Shown piece by piece: positions 8,011-16,834 of a stretch of DNA of 64,000 bases. The stretch is from Metabacillus bambusae. GTDB taxonomy: Bacteria > Bacillota > Bacilli > Bacillales > Bacillaceae. The DNA is taken from assembly GCF_017497975.1 (NCBI RefSeq), contig NZ_JAGDEL010000010.1:1-64000 (forward strand), read 5' to 3'. Under the pieces are notes generated by a model that worked only from the letters and a program-made list of their open reading frames with translations, did no database searches and was not told the DNA's origin. Numbering within the stretch: the stretch's first letter is position 1; each line of letters begins with the position of its first letter. The position numbers and the translations under genes were made by a program.

Positions 8011-9135
8011 ATGGATCATAGCATCACATTTAAAGATATAAAAAAGAATAATTACTCATTGATTTATCATCTCATTTATCAAAATGAGAAGCTTTCTAAA
8101 CAAGAAATTGCAAATCAACTTCATTTGAGTTTACCAACTGTAACCCAAAACCTAGTTCGCTTGGAAGAGCAAAAACTGATTGAGAAGAGTGGACAGTTTG
8201 AATCTTCAGTTGGTAGGCGCGCAACTGCTTATGCAATATGTCCTCAGGCACGTATTAGTATTGGTGTGGAAATTTTAAAAAAGACGGTACGAATTTTAGC
8301 AGTTGATTTACTTGGTATTGCCTTTAAGGAAGCGGAGCTATTGCTTCGTTATTCCAATGTAGACAGTTATTACAAGGAGTTAAGCCATGCTGTACAATCG
8401 TTCATCACATCTCTTAATGTGGTAGAAGAACAGGTTCTAGGTATCGGTTTTGCAGTACAAGCATTAACATCAATTGATGGACAAAAAATTACATACGGAA
8501 AAATATTAAACTGTACAGGATTAGATATTCATGTTTTTTCACAGTATCTTAATTATCCTTGTGTGTTTGTTCATGATGCAAAGTGTGCGGCAACAACAGA
8601 GCTGTGGGTAGGTAATGATATTGGGGATGCTGTCTATCTGTCGATTGGTACGCATCTTGGAGGAGCAATTATCTTAAATGACCAGATTTATATGGGTAAG
8701 GAAGGACATAGTGGTACAGTAGAACATATGACGATTAATCCTAATGGTTCATCTTGTTATTGCGGAAAGAAAGGATGCATGGAAACATATTGCTCTGTTA
8801 GTGCGCTTTTAGAAGATGGTGAAAAACTAGACTTTTTCTTCCAACAGCTACGCTCTGGAAACCTTTCATATGTAGAGAGATGGAATTGCTTTTTAGATAA
8901 TTTAGCGTTTTCGATTAACAATATTCATCTTGTCATAAATAGAGAGTTTATTCTTGGTGGACATATGTCACCTTATTTAAAGAATCATGATATTGAAATT
9001 CTTCATGAAAAAGTTTATGAAAGAACTGCATTTCCAAGGAATGAACCATTTATATCGATTAGCCGTTCACCTGAAAATGGGGTACCTATAGGTGCTGCCA
9101 TACCATTTATTCAATCATTTTTGAATGCGATTTAA
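8011..9135 (+). CDS. ROK-family transcriptional repressor (XylR/NagC type)
   Basis: 374 residues. A winged helix-turn-helix (about 28-65: LSKQEIANQLHLSLPTVTQNLVRLEEQKLI) is joined to a ROK sugar-kinase fold that carries the zinc signature CYCGKKGCMETYC near residue 250. The phosphate-binding part is altered (YLSIGTHLGGAIIL), as in regulators that bind sugar without phosphorylating it. Divergent from the polyol operon with shared palindromes between, so it is the likely local repressor, released by a sugar or polyol. The start has only a weak GGGG site 7 nt upstream. Confidence 0.88.
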   Translation: MDHSITFKDIKKNNYSLIYHLIYQNEKLSKQEIANQLHLSLPTVTQNLVRLEEQKLIEKSGQFESSVGRRATAYAICPQARISIGVEILKKTVRILAVDLLGIAFKEAELLLRYSNVDSYYKELSHAVQSFITSLNVVEEQVLGIGFAVQALTSIDGQKITYGKILNCTGLDIHVFSQYLNYPCVFVHDAKCAATTELWVGNDIGDAVYLSIGTHLGGAIILNDQIYMGKEGHSGTVEHMTINPNGSSCYCGKKGCMETYCSVSALLEDGEKLDFFFQQLRSGNLSYVERWNCFLDNLAFSINNIHLVINREFILGGHMSPYLKNHDIEILHEKVYERTAFPRNEPFISISRSPENGVPIGAAIPFIQSFLNAI

Positions 9136-9158
9136 TCATCGGAGATCCTGCTAATTTA

Positions 9159-9259
9159 TTTATCTTCGATTCTGATGATTTTATCTGCGATTATTCAAAT
9201 TTATCTTCTATTCTTATAATTTATCTTCGATTTTAATAATTTATCAACGATTAGATATA
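9159..9259 (+). repeat. Tandem array of five 20-21-bp units
   Basis: Units start at 9159, 9180, 9200, 9220 and 9240, each reading close to TTTATCTTCGATT followed by 7-8 AT-rich bases. The array lies between the ROK gene and its apparent terminator. There are no unique spacers, so it is not a CRISPR array. Function unknown. Confidence 0.75.
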
Positions 9260-9290
9260 ATTCACCAAAAATCGACAAAATAAAATCCGA

Positions 9291-9318
9291 GATCTCACAA
9301 AAATGTGAGGTCTTTTTT
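9291..9318 (+). terminator. Terminator after the ROK gene and tandem repeats
   Basis: GATCTCACA / TGTGAGGTC stem with an AAAA loop and a T6 run. Confidence 0.8.
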
Positions 9319-9407
9319 AGTGCTTGTTTGTTTAAAGAAAAGTCAAAGGTCAAAATTGTGCACCTTTTTAGTCAATTCAGTTGATCGAAACTAATTACTT
9401 AGGGCTA

Positions 9408-9413
9408 TATAAT
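9408..9413 (+). promoter_or_regulatory. Possible sigma-A -10 box of the ABC operon
   Basis: TATAAT 50 bp upstream of the first permease. The best -35 (TTGATC, 9381-9386) is 21 bp away, longer than ideal, so the promoter is tentative. Transcription would begin next to the cre site. Confidence 0.35.
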
Positions 9414-9420
9414 TAGAAAT

Positions 9421-9436
9421 AAGAAAGCGCTTGCAA
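9421..9436 (+). promoter_or_regulatory. cre site (CcpA binding)
   Basis: AAGAAAGCGCTTGCAA matches the catabolite-responsive element WTGNAARCGNWWWCAW at all but two positions, with the central AARCG...CA intact. It sits just after the -10 box, where CcpA binding would repress the sugar ABC operon when preferred sugars are present. Confidence 0.7.
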
Positions 9437-9462
9437 ATAAGCAGTTAGGTGGTGTCGATCAG

Positions 9463-10413
9463 GTGAGTGCAAAGTTAAATGTGAAAGAGTTAGATACAAA
9501 GGAAAGATATGTAGATGTGGAAAAGCAAGCAAAAAGAAAAGTAAAGCTAAATAAGATCTTATCTTATGGAGCTTTCGTAGGGCCCGCACTTTTATTTTTC
9601 ATACTGGTTCAAATTATTCCATTTTTTATGGGTGTTTATTATTCGTTTACTTCCTGGAATGGAGTAAGTTCGGCAGTTGAGTGGGTTGGTTTAGAAAACT
9701 ATATAACGGTCTTTACAGATGATGCTAAGTTTTTCAATTCGTTTTTGTTTACGACTAAGTTTATGCTAGCCGCAGTTTTAATCAGTAATGTGATCGGGTT
9801 TGGATTAGCTTTAATCTTAAACGCAGCGTTAAAAACGAAGAATATTTTACGAACTGTGTTTTTTATTCCTAATGTAATCGGTGGACTTTTACTTGGTTTT
9901 ATCTGGCAGTTTATCTTTGTAAAAGGATTTGCATCAATCGGTAATATGACAGATATTGGCTTCTTTAAACTACCATGGTTAGGTGATGAGACAACTGCAT
10001 TTTGGGGGATTGTCATTGTATTTGCTTGGCAGATTAGTGGCTATATGATGGTTATCTATATTGCTGCACTTCAAGGTGTTGACACTTCATTGCTAGAAGC
10101 GGCAAAAATGGATGGAGCGACAAACTGGTCTGTATTAACGAAAATTATGATTCCTTTAATCTTACCAGCATTTACGATTTGTTTCTTTTTAACAATTTCA
10201 ATGGCGTTTAAAATCTTTGACTTGAACCTTTCATTAACAGGTGGGGGTCCATTTAATTCAACAGAGTCAGTAGCAATTAACATTTATCAAGAGGCATTCA
10301 TGAACAATCGATATGGATTAGGTACAGCGAAATCAATTTTATTCTTTATTGTTGTAGCATTGTTTACAACATTCCAAGTTATGTTTACGAAGAAAAGGGA
10401 GGTTGAAGCATAA
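9463..10413 (+). CDS. Sugar ABC transporter permease (MalF/UgpA type)
   Basis: 316 residues, GTG start with AGGTGGTG 8 nt upstream. A cytoplasmic charged N-terminus precedes about six membrane helices. The EAA loop that contacts the ATPase is present (LLEAAKMDGATNWSVLTKIMIPLI). It forms a heterodimer with the next gene's product. First gene of a carbohydrate uptake operon with a binding lipoprotein; no ATPase gene is present, as in Bacillus sugar importers that share the MsmX ATPase. Substrate unknown. Confidence 0.9.
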   Translation: MSAKLNVKELDTKERYVDVEKQAKRKVKLNKILSYGAFVGPALLFFILVQIIPFFMGVYYSFTSWNGVSSAVEWVGLENYITVFTDDAKFFNSFLFTTKFMLAAVLISNVIGFGLALILNAALKTKNILRTVFFIPNVIGGLLLGFIWQFIFVKGFASIGNMTDIGFFKLPWLGDETTAFWGIVIVFAWQISGYMMVIYIAALQGVDTSLLEAAKMDGATNWSVLTKIMIPLILPAFTICFFLTISMAFKIFDLNLSLTGGGPFNSTESVAINIYQEAFMNNRYGLGTAKSILFFIVVALFTTFQVMFTKKREVEA

Positions 10414-11240
10414 TGAAAAAGAACTATTCAAAGCGCACATTTCTCCTTGAGATCTTTGCAATTATGCTTGGTTTAATCTTTCTTATACCGTTTTACTTTG
10501 TGTTTATTAACTCAGTAAAAGGCTTTTCTGAAATCTTAATTGACGCAGCAGCATTACCGAAGGAAATTTTATTTAGTAACTATGCAAAGGTTTGGGAAGT
10601 TATTAGCTTCCAAGATGCATTTCTTAATTCTTTGATCATAACTGTTTTAAGTATTGCAGGGATTGTTGTGATTAGTTCGATGGCAGCCTGGAAGATGGTT
10701 CGAACACCTGGCAAGCTAAGCAAGTTTTTATTTATCTTCTTTGTATCTGCAATGGTTATTCCATTCCAAACAGTTATGATTCCACTTATGAAGCTTGGTG
10801 GAATGCTTGGAATTATGAATAGTATACCTGGTATTGTTATCATGTATTTCGGATTTGGGGTTTCGTTATCTCTCTTCTTATATCATGGTTTCGTAAAAAC
10901 AATCCCACAGGAAATTGAAGAGTCTGCTAGGGTAGATGGATGTAGTCAGTTTGGTGTCTTTTGGAGAATCGTATTCCCATTATTGAAACCGATTACTGTA
11001 ACCGTCATCATTCTAAATACTTTATGGATATGGAATGATTACTTATTACCACTTCTCGTATTACAGGATGCAGAGTTAAGAACAATTCCTTTAGCGACTA
11101 GTTCATTCTTCGCACAGTATACAAAACAGTGGGATATGGGTTTAGCAGCATTAGTGTTAGGGATAGCACCAGTTATTGTATTCTTCCTATTCCTGCAAAA
11201 GCACATTATTAAAGGAATTGCTGCAGGATCTATTAAGTAA
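10413..11240 (+). CDS. Sugar ABC transporter permease (MalG/UgpE type)
   Basis: 275 residues. Its ATG shares one base with the upstream TAA stop (TAATG), so translation is probably coupled. Six predicted helices and the EAA motif (IEESARVDGCSQFGVFWRIVFPLLKP) mark the second half of a CUT1-family carbohydrate importer. It pairs with the preceding permease. Confidence 0.9.
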   Translation: MKKNYSKRTFLLEIFAIMLGLIFLIPFYFVFINSVKGFSEILIDAAALPKEILFSNYAKVWEVISFQDAFLNSLIITVLSIAGIVVISSMAAWKMVRTPGKLSKFLFIFFVSAMVIPFQTVMIPLMKLGGMLGIMNSIPGIVIMYFGFGVSLSLFLYHGFVKTIPQEIEESARVDGCSQFGVFWRIVFPLLKPITVTVIILNTLWIWNDYLLPLLVLQDAELRTIPLATSSFFAQYTKQWDMGLAALVLGIAPVIVFFLFLQKHIIKGIAAGSIK

Positions 11241-11342
11241 GAAAAATCAGTTTGATATAAAATTATTATAGCTAGATAACTAGTTACAATAATTTATATA
11301 AATAGAAAAAAGAAACATAGAATCTAAGGAGGTCAATTGTTA

Positions 11343-12629
11343 ATGAAAAAGCTATTACTTTTATGTCTCTCAATGCTATTAGTTTTAGGAATTATGGCTG
11401 GATGTGCTTCAAATAATAAGACTGAAAATACTGGTGGAGAATCAGATTCTGGTTCAGGTGATGGTGAAGTTGTTACATTAAATATGTTCCAATTTAAAGT
11501 TGAAATTGCTGATCAGCTACAAGCAATGATCGATGAATTTGAAAAGGAACACCCAAATATTAAGGTTAAGCTTGAAAGTGTTGGCGGTGGAGCAGATTAT
11601 GGTGCTGCTCTAAAGGCTAAGTTTGCATCAGGAGAAGAGCCAGATATCTTTAACAACGGTGGATTTAAAGAGCTTGAGCTTTGGAAAGAGCATTTAGCTG
11701 ATCTTTCAAATGAGCCATGGGCAGAGCATGTACTTCCAATTGGTAAAGTTCCGACTACAGATGAAGATGGTAAGCTTTATGGAATGCCTGTTAACCTTGA
11801 AGGTTATGGATTTGTGTACAACAAGGATTTATTCGAAAAAGCAGGTATTACTGAGCCACCTAAAACTCTTACTGAATTAAAAGCAGCTACTAAAAAGCTT
11901 GAGGATGCTGGAATTAAAGCTTTCTCAGCAGGATATGGCGAATGGTGGGTAATTGGACAGCATTTATTAAATATTCCTTTCGCTCAACAAAAAGATCCGA
12001 CTGCATTTATTGAAGGTTTATATGATGGAACAACATCATTTGTAGGAAATGAACAATTTGAACAATTTAAAGAAGTTATTGATACTGAAATTAAATATGC
12101 AAATGGTAACCCATTAACAACAGATTACAATACTCAAGTTACATTGTTTGCTTCTGGTGAAACTGCAATGTTACAACAAGGTAACTGGACTGAGAATATG
12201 ATTACTGAAATTAATCCAGAAATGAATATGGGATTCTTACCAATTCCACTTAATGATGATGCTAGCATGGACGTTTTACCTGTAGGTGTACCTAATAACT
12301 GGGTTCTTAACAAAAATTCTGAGCATTTAGAAGAAGCAAAAACATTCTTAAATTGGATGGTTTCCTCTGAAACTGGTAAACGTTATATTACTGAAGAATT
12401 TGCCTTTATTCCAGCGTTTGATAATATTGAAGCAACTGGTTTAGGTGATCTAGGTCAATCTATCTTGGAATATTCAAAAGCGGAAAAAACGATTCCTTGG
12501 ACTTGGTTCAGATGGCCTGATGGAGCAAACAAAGAGCTTGCAGCAACAATTCAAGAGTATGCTGCTGGAAAAATTGATTATGATACAGCTTTAGAAAAAT
12601 TCCAAGCAACTTGGGATAATATGAAGTAA
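11343..12629 (+). CDS. Extracellular sugar-binding lipoprotein (family 1)
   Basis: 428 residues from ATG 11343, 10 nt after AAGGAGG; a TTG two codons earlier is possible. The signal peptide ends in a lipobox (GIMAGC), and a Ser/Gly-rich linker follows. The mature part has family-1 binding-protein features, for example NMFQFKVEIADQLQAMIDEF, MPVNLEGYGFVYNKDLFEKAGI and FASGETAMLQQGNW. Trp-rich stretches (GEWWVIG, WTWFRWP) could line the sugar site. It delivers substrate to the two upstream permeases. Confidence 0.92.
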   Translation: MKKLLLLCLSMLLVLGIMAGCASNNKTENTGGESDSGSGDGEVVTLNMFQFKVEIADQLQAMIDEFEKEHPNIKVKLESVGGGADYGAALKAKFASGEEPDIFNNGGFKELELWKEHLADLSNEPWAEHVLPIGKVPTTDEDGKLYGMPVNLEGYGFVYNKDLFEKAGITEPPKTLTELKAATKKLEDAGIKAFSAGYGEWWVIGQHLLNIPFAQQKDPTAFIEGLYDGTTSFVGNEQFEQFKEVIDTEIKYANGNPLTTDYNTQVTLFASGETAMLQQGNWTENMITEINPEMNMGFLPIPLNDDASMDVLPVGVPNNWVLNKNSEHLEEAKTFLNWMVSSETGKRYITEEFAFIPAFDNIEATGLGDLGQSILEYSKAEKTIPWTWFRWPDGANKELAATIQEYAAGKIDYDTALEKFQATWDNMK

Positions 12630-12642
12630 AATTAAATGAACG

Positions 12643-12672
12643 AAAGCATGTCTATATTAGGCATGCTTTTTA
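12643..12672 (+). terminator. Terminator after the binding lipoprotein
   Basis: AAAGCATG / CATGCTTT stem with an 11-nt loop and a T-rich tail. It separates the ABC genes from the two-component genes. Confidence 0.7.
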
Positions 12673-12744
12673 CTATACTATAAATAATGTTATAAAAAGT
12701 CATGTATTAGTGCTAAGAGATTACCTAAAGATGGGAGGTTCCTT

Positions 12745-14565
12745 ATGTTTAAAACGAGCATTCGAAATAAGCTTATTGTTCTTTTATTACTCATAACAAT
12801 CGTTCCATTTGGAACCTCGATTGTTATTACTTATTTATATACGAAAGAGTCATTAAAGGACGAATTCGTACAGGAAAATGTGAATCTTTTATACCAAGGA
12901 AAATTAAACTTAGAAGGGTATGTTGGAGAGTTAAAGAACTTAACATTATCGTTTTATAATAACATTGACTTTATGAATTATTTACGAAATCCAAGTCAAG
13001 ATGATGATGATTATATAGCTCAAGAAAGTGTTAAAAATGTCATTTTAACGATCCTTTATGCAGAAAAAAATATCAATCGAGTCAATATTGCTGTTGAGGA
13101 AGACAATCAAAATGTTTCTGTTTCAAAGAGATCAGGTGTAGTGTTCTCACCAGTAGTAAAGAATCTAGATAAAGATAGTTATGAGAAGGCAAGGAATAAT
13201 TCTAATTTTATTTATATTGAACCAATGCATGTCCTTCAAGAGGAAAGTATAGTCAAAGATAAAAAGGAAAATAAGGATGTAATTAGGTTACATCGAGCGT
13301 TAATCGACGTTCCTTCAAACAAATTGCTAGGATATATTTCATTAGATATCGCACCTGATCAAATCATTGATATAAGTGAAAAGCTATATGTTAAAGACAA
13401 AGAGGAATTCTATATACTAAGTCCAGAGGGAGAACTTATTTTTCGTTCAAATAGTGAAGTATCTGAAAGTGAAGAATGGATAACTAATGTATTAAATTCC
13501 ACAGGAACCAGTGGAACAATGGAATGGGAAAAGGATTCATTTCGTGGATTGATGATGTATGACAAGATTTCTGAATCATCAGGCGGTTGGATATTAGTGA
13601 AACGTATTCCATACACATCTGTCTTTGAAAGTGCGATGAGTGTAGCGAAAATCAACATCATTTTTGGTGTAATTGGTTTATGCCTTGTGATTATGGCAAC
13701 GTTTTTTGTTTCCTTTAAAATTACATCACCAATTCGAGTTCTTCTTCAAAATATTAAAAAGGTTGAAGAAGGGAATATGAATGTTCATTTCGAATCATTA
13801 GGAAATGATGAAATAGGGATTTTAGGAGACCGTTTCATCCAAATGATTGGAAAGATTAATCATCTCATTAATCGGGAATATAAACTTGAGCTTGAGAATA
13901 AGACAAATCAATTAAAGGTTCTACAGTCACAGCTCAACCCGCATTTCTTATATAATTCTCTCCAATCTATTGGCACTTTGGCCTTAAAGAACAATGTACC
14001 TCAAGTGTATACACTTGTAACACATCTATCTAAAATAATGAGATACGGAATGAATATTGATGAAGATTTGGTGCCTTTAACAAAGGAAATTGATTATACA
14101 AAGGCTTTTTTATTACTACAGAAAGAAAGATTTGGAGACCAATTTGAGTATTCATTACAGTTTGATGAGGAAGTATTAACAATAGAAGTTCCAAAAATGA
14201 TTCTTCAGCCAATCATTGAAAACTATTTTAAGCATGGTTTTGATAGTAGTGATGAATCGATCGGGCAATTAATGATAAAGGGAAAGAAAGAAAATGATCA
14301 GCTTGTCATCACTATTCATGATAATGGAAAAGGAATAAGTGAACATCGACTTAGTGAAATTTATCAGTCCTTTGACAAAGATAAACAGAAAATTGATACC
14401 AATGGAACAAATATTGGATTAAGAAATGTTTATTTTCGTTTAAAGTTATATTTTAATGAGAGTGCTAATTTTCACATTCAAAATCATAAGGATGGAGGAC
14501 TTCTTGTTATACTAAGGCTACCGATAGAAACAGGAGGTGGGACGGATGAAGGCGATTATTATTGA
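12745..14565 (+). CDS. YesM-type sensor histidine kinase
   Basis: 606 residues from ATG 12745 (GGGAGG upstream). Membrane helix near 10-30, an extracellular sensor of about 250 residues, second helix about 300-325, HAMP linker, then the His-kinase domain of the LytS/YesM class with phosphoacceptor His400 in QSQLNPHFLYNSLQS. The ATPase part has an N box (PIIENYFKHG) and DNGKGI. These kinases usually sense external carbohydrates and control a neighbouring importer through a YesN regulator, as encoded next. Confidence 0.9.
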   Translation: MFKTSIRNKLIVLLLLITIVPFGTSIVITYLYTKESLKDEFVQENVNLLYQGKLNLEGYVGELKNLTLSFYNNIDFMNYLRNPSQDDDDYIAQESVKNVILTILYAEKNINRVNIAVEEDNQNVSVSKRSGVVFSPVVKNLDKDSYEKARNNSNFIYIEPMHVLQEESIVKDKKENKDVIRLHRALIDVPSNKLLGYISLDIAPDQIIDISEKLYVKDKEEFYILSPEGELIFRSNSEVSESEEWITNVLNSTGTSGTMEWEKDSFRGLMMYDKISESSGGWILVKRIPYTSVFESAMSVAKINIIFGVIGLCLVIMATFFVSFKITSPIRVLLQNIKKVEEGNMNVHFESLGNDEIGILGDRFIQMIGKINHLINREYKLELENKTNQLKVLQSQLNPHFLYNSLQSIGTLALKNNVPQVYTLVTHLSKIMRYGMNIDEDLVPLTKEIDYTKAFLLLQKERFGDQFEYSLQFDEEVLTIEVPKMILQPIIENYFKHGFDSSDESIGQLMIKGKKENDQLVITIHDNGKGISEHRLSEIYQSFDKDKQKIDTNGTNIGLRNVYFRLKLYFNESANFHIQNHKDGGLLVILRLPIETGGGTDEGDYY

Positions 14566-16126
14566 TGATGAGAAACATGTAAGAGATGGTTTATTGTTAT
14601 TAGGAGAGTGGGACCGCTTTGGTATTCATGAAATATTCGAGGCGAAAGATGGAGAAGAAGCGAAAACATTGATCCTAGAGCATCGACCTGAAATCATTTT
14701 TACGGATATGAATATGCCAAAACTAGATGGGATTCAGCTGTTAAAATGGCTGCATGACGCGGAAATAAATAGCAAAACAATTGTGGTAAGCGGCTATGAT
14801 GATTTTCACTATATGAGAAATGCCATTACGTATGGAAGCTTTGACTATATTTTAAAGCCGATAGAACCAGATGTTTTAAATGAGACATTAGAAAGGGCTA
14901 CAAAGGAATGGAAGAAGCAAGCCTTAATGAGGGAGTCTACGCTAGAAAATACACGAGTGATGAATGAAATTAAACCGTTATATTGGGATCATTTATTCAC
15001 AGGTATTATTAACAAACCAACAATTCCCTCTGATGCTAAAGAGAAGATTCATAAAGAATTTGGGATAAATCTTACAGAGGTCCAATGCACAATTACATTA
15101 CTATCAATTAACTCGATTATTTCAAGGTATTTTGAGGGAGATAAAGATTTAGCGTTTTTTACGACGCTAAATATATGTAATGAAATAGTTTGGTCAAATC
15201 GTAATGGTGTTTGTTTTAGAAATGTAAACAAGGAAGATGAGATTGTAATTCTCTTGTGGAATCATAAAAATCAATTCGATTTACTTGAAAAAATTCAAGC
15301 GTGTATTTTTAAATACTGTCATATAAAAATGACAATGGCTGTCGGTAAACCTTCACAGCAGTTACATGAAACCTATCAATCTGCAATACAAACAATGCTA
15401 AAACATAATATCGTAGAAGCGAATAAAAAGAAGATTGTTTCCTATCAAGACATTTCTTCAAGTCCTTTACTCCATATATTAGATTATACTCAGGAGATTA
15501 TGTGGGCATTGCAGAGTGGGAGTATTGAGCAAATGGATGAGGTGCTAAATCGCATCTTTTGTTCATTACAATCAACCCATATTCTATCATTTGAACAAAT
15601 ACAAGTATGGGAAAATCAGTTTGAACTTTTAAGGAAGAATTGGCTAAAGGAATACAATATTAACGAGCAGATATCCCAATATAATGGAAAAGATTATTGG
15701 GAAGATGATGGCTCTTTTTCATATGAGAAATTTAAAGAAGAGAAAAGGAAGGAATTTCATGAATTAATTCATTCTTTATATAAAGTAAAATACCAAAAGG
15801 AAAAGAATAGTATACAAGAAATTGAGTCATTTTTAAGAAATAACTATGAGAGAGATATCCCACTACAGGAAATCGCTGATCGTTTTTATTTAAGTAGAGA
15901 GTATATTTCTAGAAGATTTAAAGCGGAATACAATGAAACGATTACAAATTACTTAACGAATATTCGGATTGAAAAAGCGAAGGAACTTTTAGAAAACCCT
16001 CATTTGAAAATATATGAAATATCATTTAAGGTTGGCTATCAAAATGAAAAGTATTTTAGTAAAGTGTTTAAAAAAGCGGTAGGTCTTACACCGAATGAAT
16101 ACCGAGTATCAATGATGTCTAAGTAG
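14546..16126 (+). CDS. YesN-type response regulator with AraC DNA-binding domain
   Basis: 526 residues from ATG 14546 (AGGAGG 9 nt upstream); it overlaps the kinase gene by 20 nt, suggesting coupled translation. Receiver domain: acidic pair DD at 7-8, phosphoacceptor Asp54 (FTDMNMP), conserved Lys in LKPIEPD. A long middle region is followed by two AraC helix-turn-helix motifs in the last 100 residues (IPLQEIADRFYLSREYISRRFK; YEISFKVGYQNEKYFSKVFKKAVG). It probably activates the ABC operon upstream. Confidence 0.9.
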   Translation: MKAIIIDDEKHVRDGLLLLGEWDRFGIHEIFEAKDGEEAKTLILEHRPEIIFTDMNMPKLDGIQLLKWLHDAEINSKTIVVSGYDDFHYMRNAITYGSFDYILKPIEPDVLNETLERATKEWKKQALMRESTLENTRVMNEIKPLYWDHLFTGIINKPTIPSDAKEKIHKEFGINLTEVQCTITLLSINSIISRYFEGDKDLAFFTTLNICNEIVWSNRNGVCFRNVNKEDEIVILLWNHKNQFDLLEKIQACIFKYCHIKMTMAVGKPSQQLHETYQSAIQTMLKHNIVEANKKKIVSYQDISSSPLLHILDYTQEIMWALQSGSIEQMDEVLNRIFCSLQSTHILSFEQIQVWENQFELLRKNWLKEYNINEQISQYNGKDYWEDDGSFSYEKFKEEKRKEFHELIHSLYKVKYQKEKNSIQEIESFLRNNYERDIPLQEIADRFYLSREYISRRFKAEYNETITNYLTNIRIEKAKELLENPHLKIYEISFKVGYQNEKYFSKVFKKAVGLTPNEYRVSMMSK

Positions 16127-16151
16127 GCAGTGTTACTTTAATAGAATAGCA

Positions 16152-16235
16152 AGAGTCTGTACTCCAAATATATATATAGCTTTTTTCTTAGTCAAAGCTA
16201 ATATATTTGATTTACGGAGATCAGACTCTTTTTTT
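16152..16235 (+). terminator. Long stem-loop terminator
   Basis: Outer arms AGAGTCTG / CAGACTCT are followed by a T run. Inside, CTCC/GGAG and an AT-rich pair of arms (AAATATAT.. TAGCTTT / AAAGCTA ..ATATTT) extend it to a hairpin of about 78 nt, unusually long for a terminator. Confidence 0.75.
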
Positions 16236-16376
16236 GAGAATTAAGCTTTGTATCTAAATGAATAAAAAATTCCCTATATCATTTCCATCTTTTTCAGGCT
16301 TATCAAAATGTTTAACCCATTCGTTTTCTATAAACTTGAATAGTATAAAGGTAAAACCTGTTAAGGAGGTAAATAT

Positions 16377-16649
16377 GTGGAGGAGTATGAGGTGAAGATC
16401 AAAGAGCTTGAAATAAAGCTAAAAGAGCTTGAACATCAACTTGAGCACTTTGAGGATATCCATTCAGGTCATCTCGATGAAAATGACGTTAGAGCACTTG
16501 TTGATCGTATTTTAACAGAAAAAGAGTATGTAACGAAGAAAGTGATTGAGAGTATAATCAATGAGAGCAACTTACAATTAGTGAAATGGATAGTAGGAAC
16601 AGGGATAAGTGTTGCCGCAGTCGTTGCGAGTATTATTCAATTTATTTAA
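16377..16649 (+). CDS. Small coiled-coil protein with C-terminal membrane anchor
   Basis: 90 residues from GTG 16377, 7 nt after AAGGAGG. Residues 1-28 are a strongly charged heptad-like coil (KIKELEIKLKELEHQLEHF). The C-terminus (LVKWIVGTGISVAAVVASIIQFI) is a single membrane helix, so the coil probably faces the cytoplasm. The layout resembles XhlA-like and related small anchors found in Bacillus, but I cannot name a family. No operon partners. Confidence 0.7.
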   Translation: MEEYEVKIKELEIKLKELEHQLEHFEDIHSGHLDENDVRALVDRILTEKEYVTKKVIESIINESNLQLVKWIVGTGISVAAVVASIIQFI

Positions 16650-16834
16650 CTAACCCAAGGCAGAATTCCACTATTTCAAGTACAAAAGTGGTAGGTGTGA
16701 GGTTCATTATAGATCTTTCAAGTAATGAAATAGAGAAACTCATAGGTTCGAGTTTCTCTATTTCGGGATTTATCTCTATGGAAACATGTATAGTTTGTCT
16801 TTATCTAAAACCAAACCAATACATACTACTCTGC

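Noticed and set aside
9159-9259. CRISPR array
   Set aside because: Units are directly adjacent and degenerate, with no unique spacers and no cas genes.
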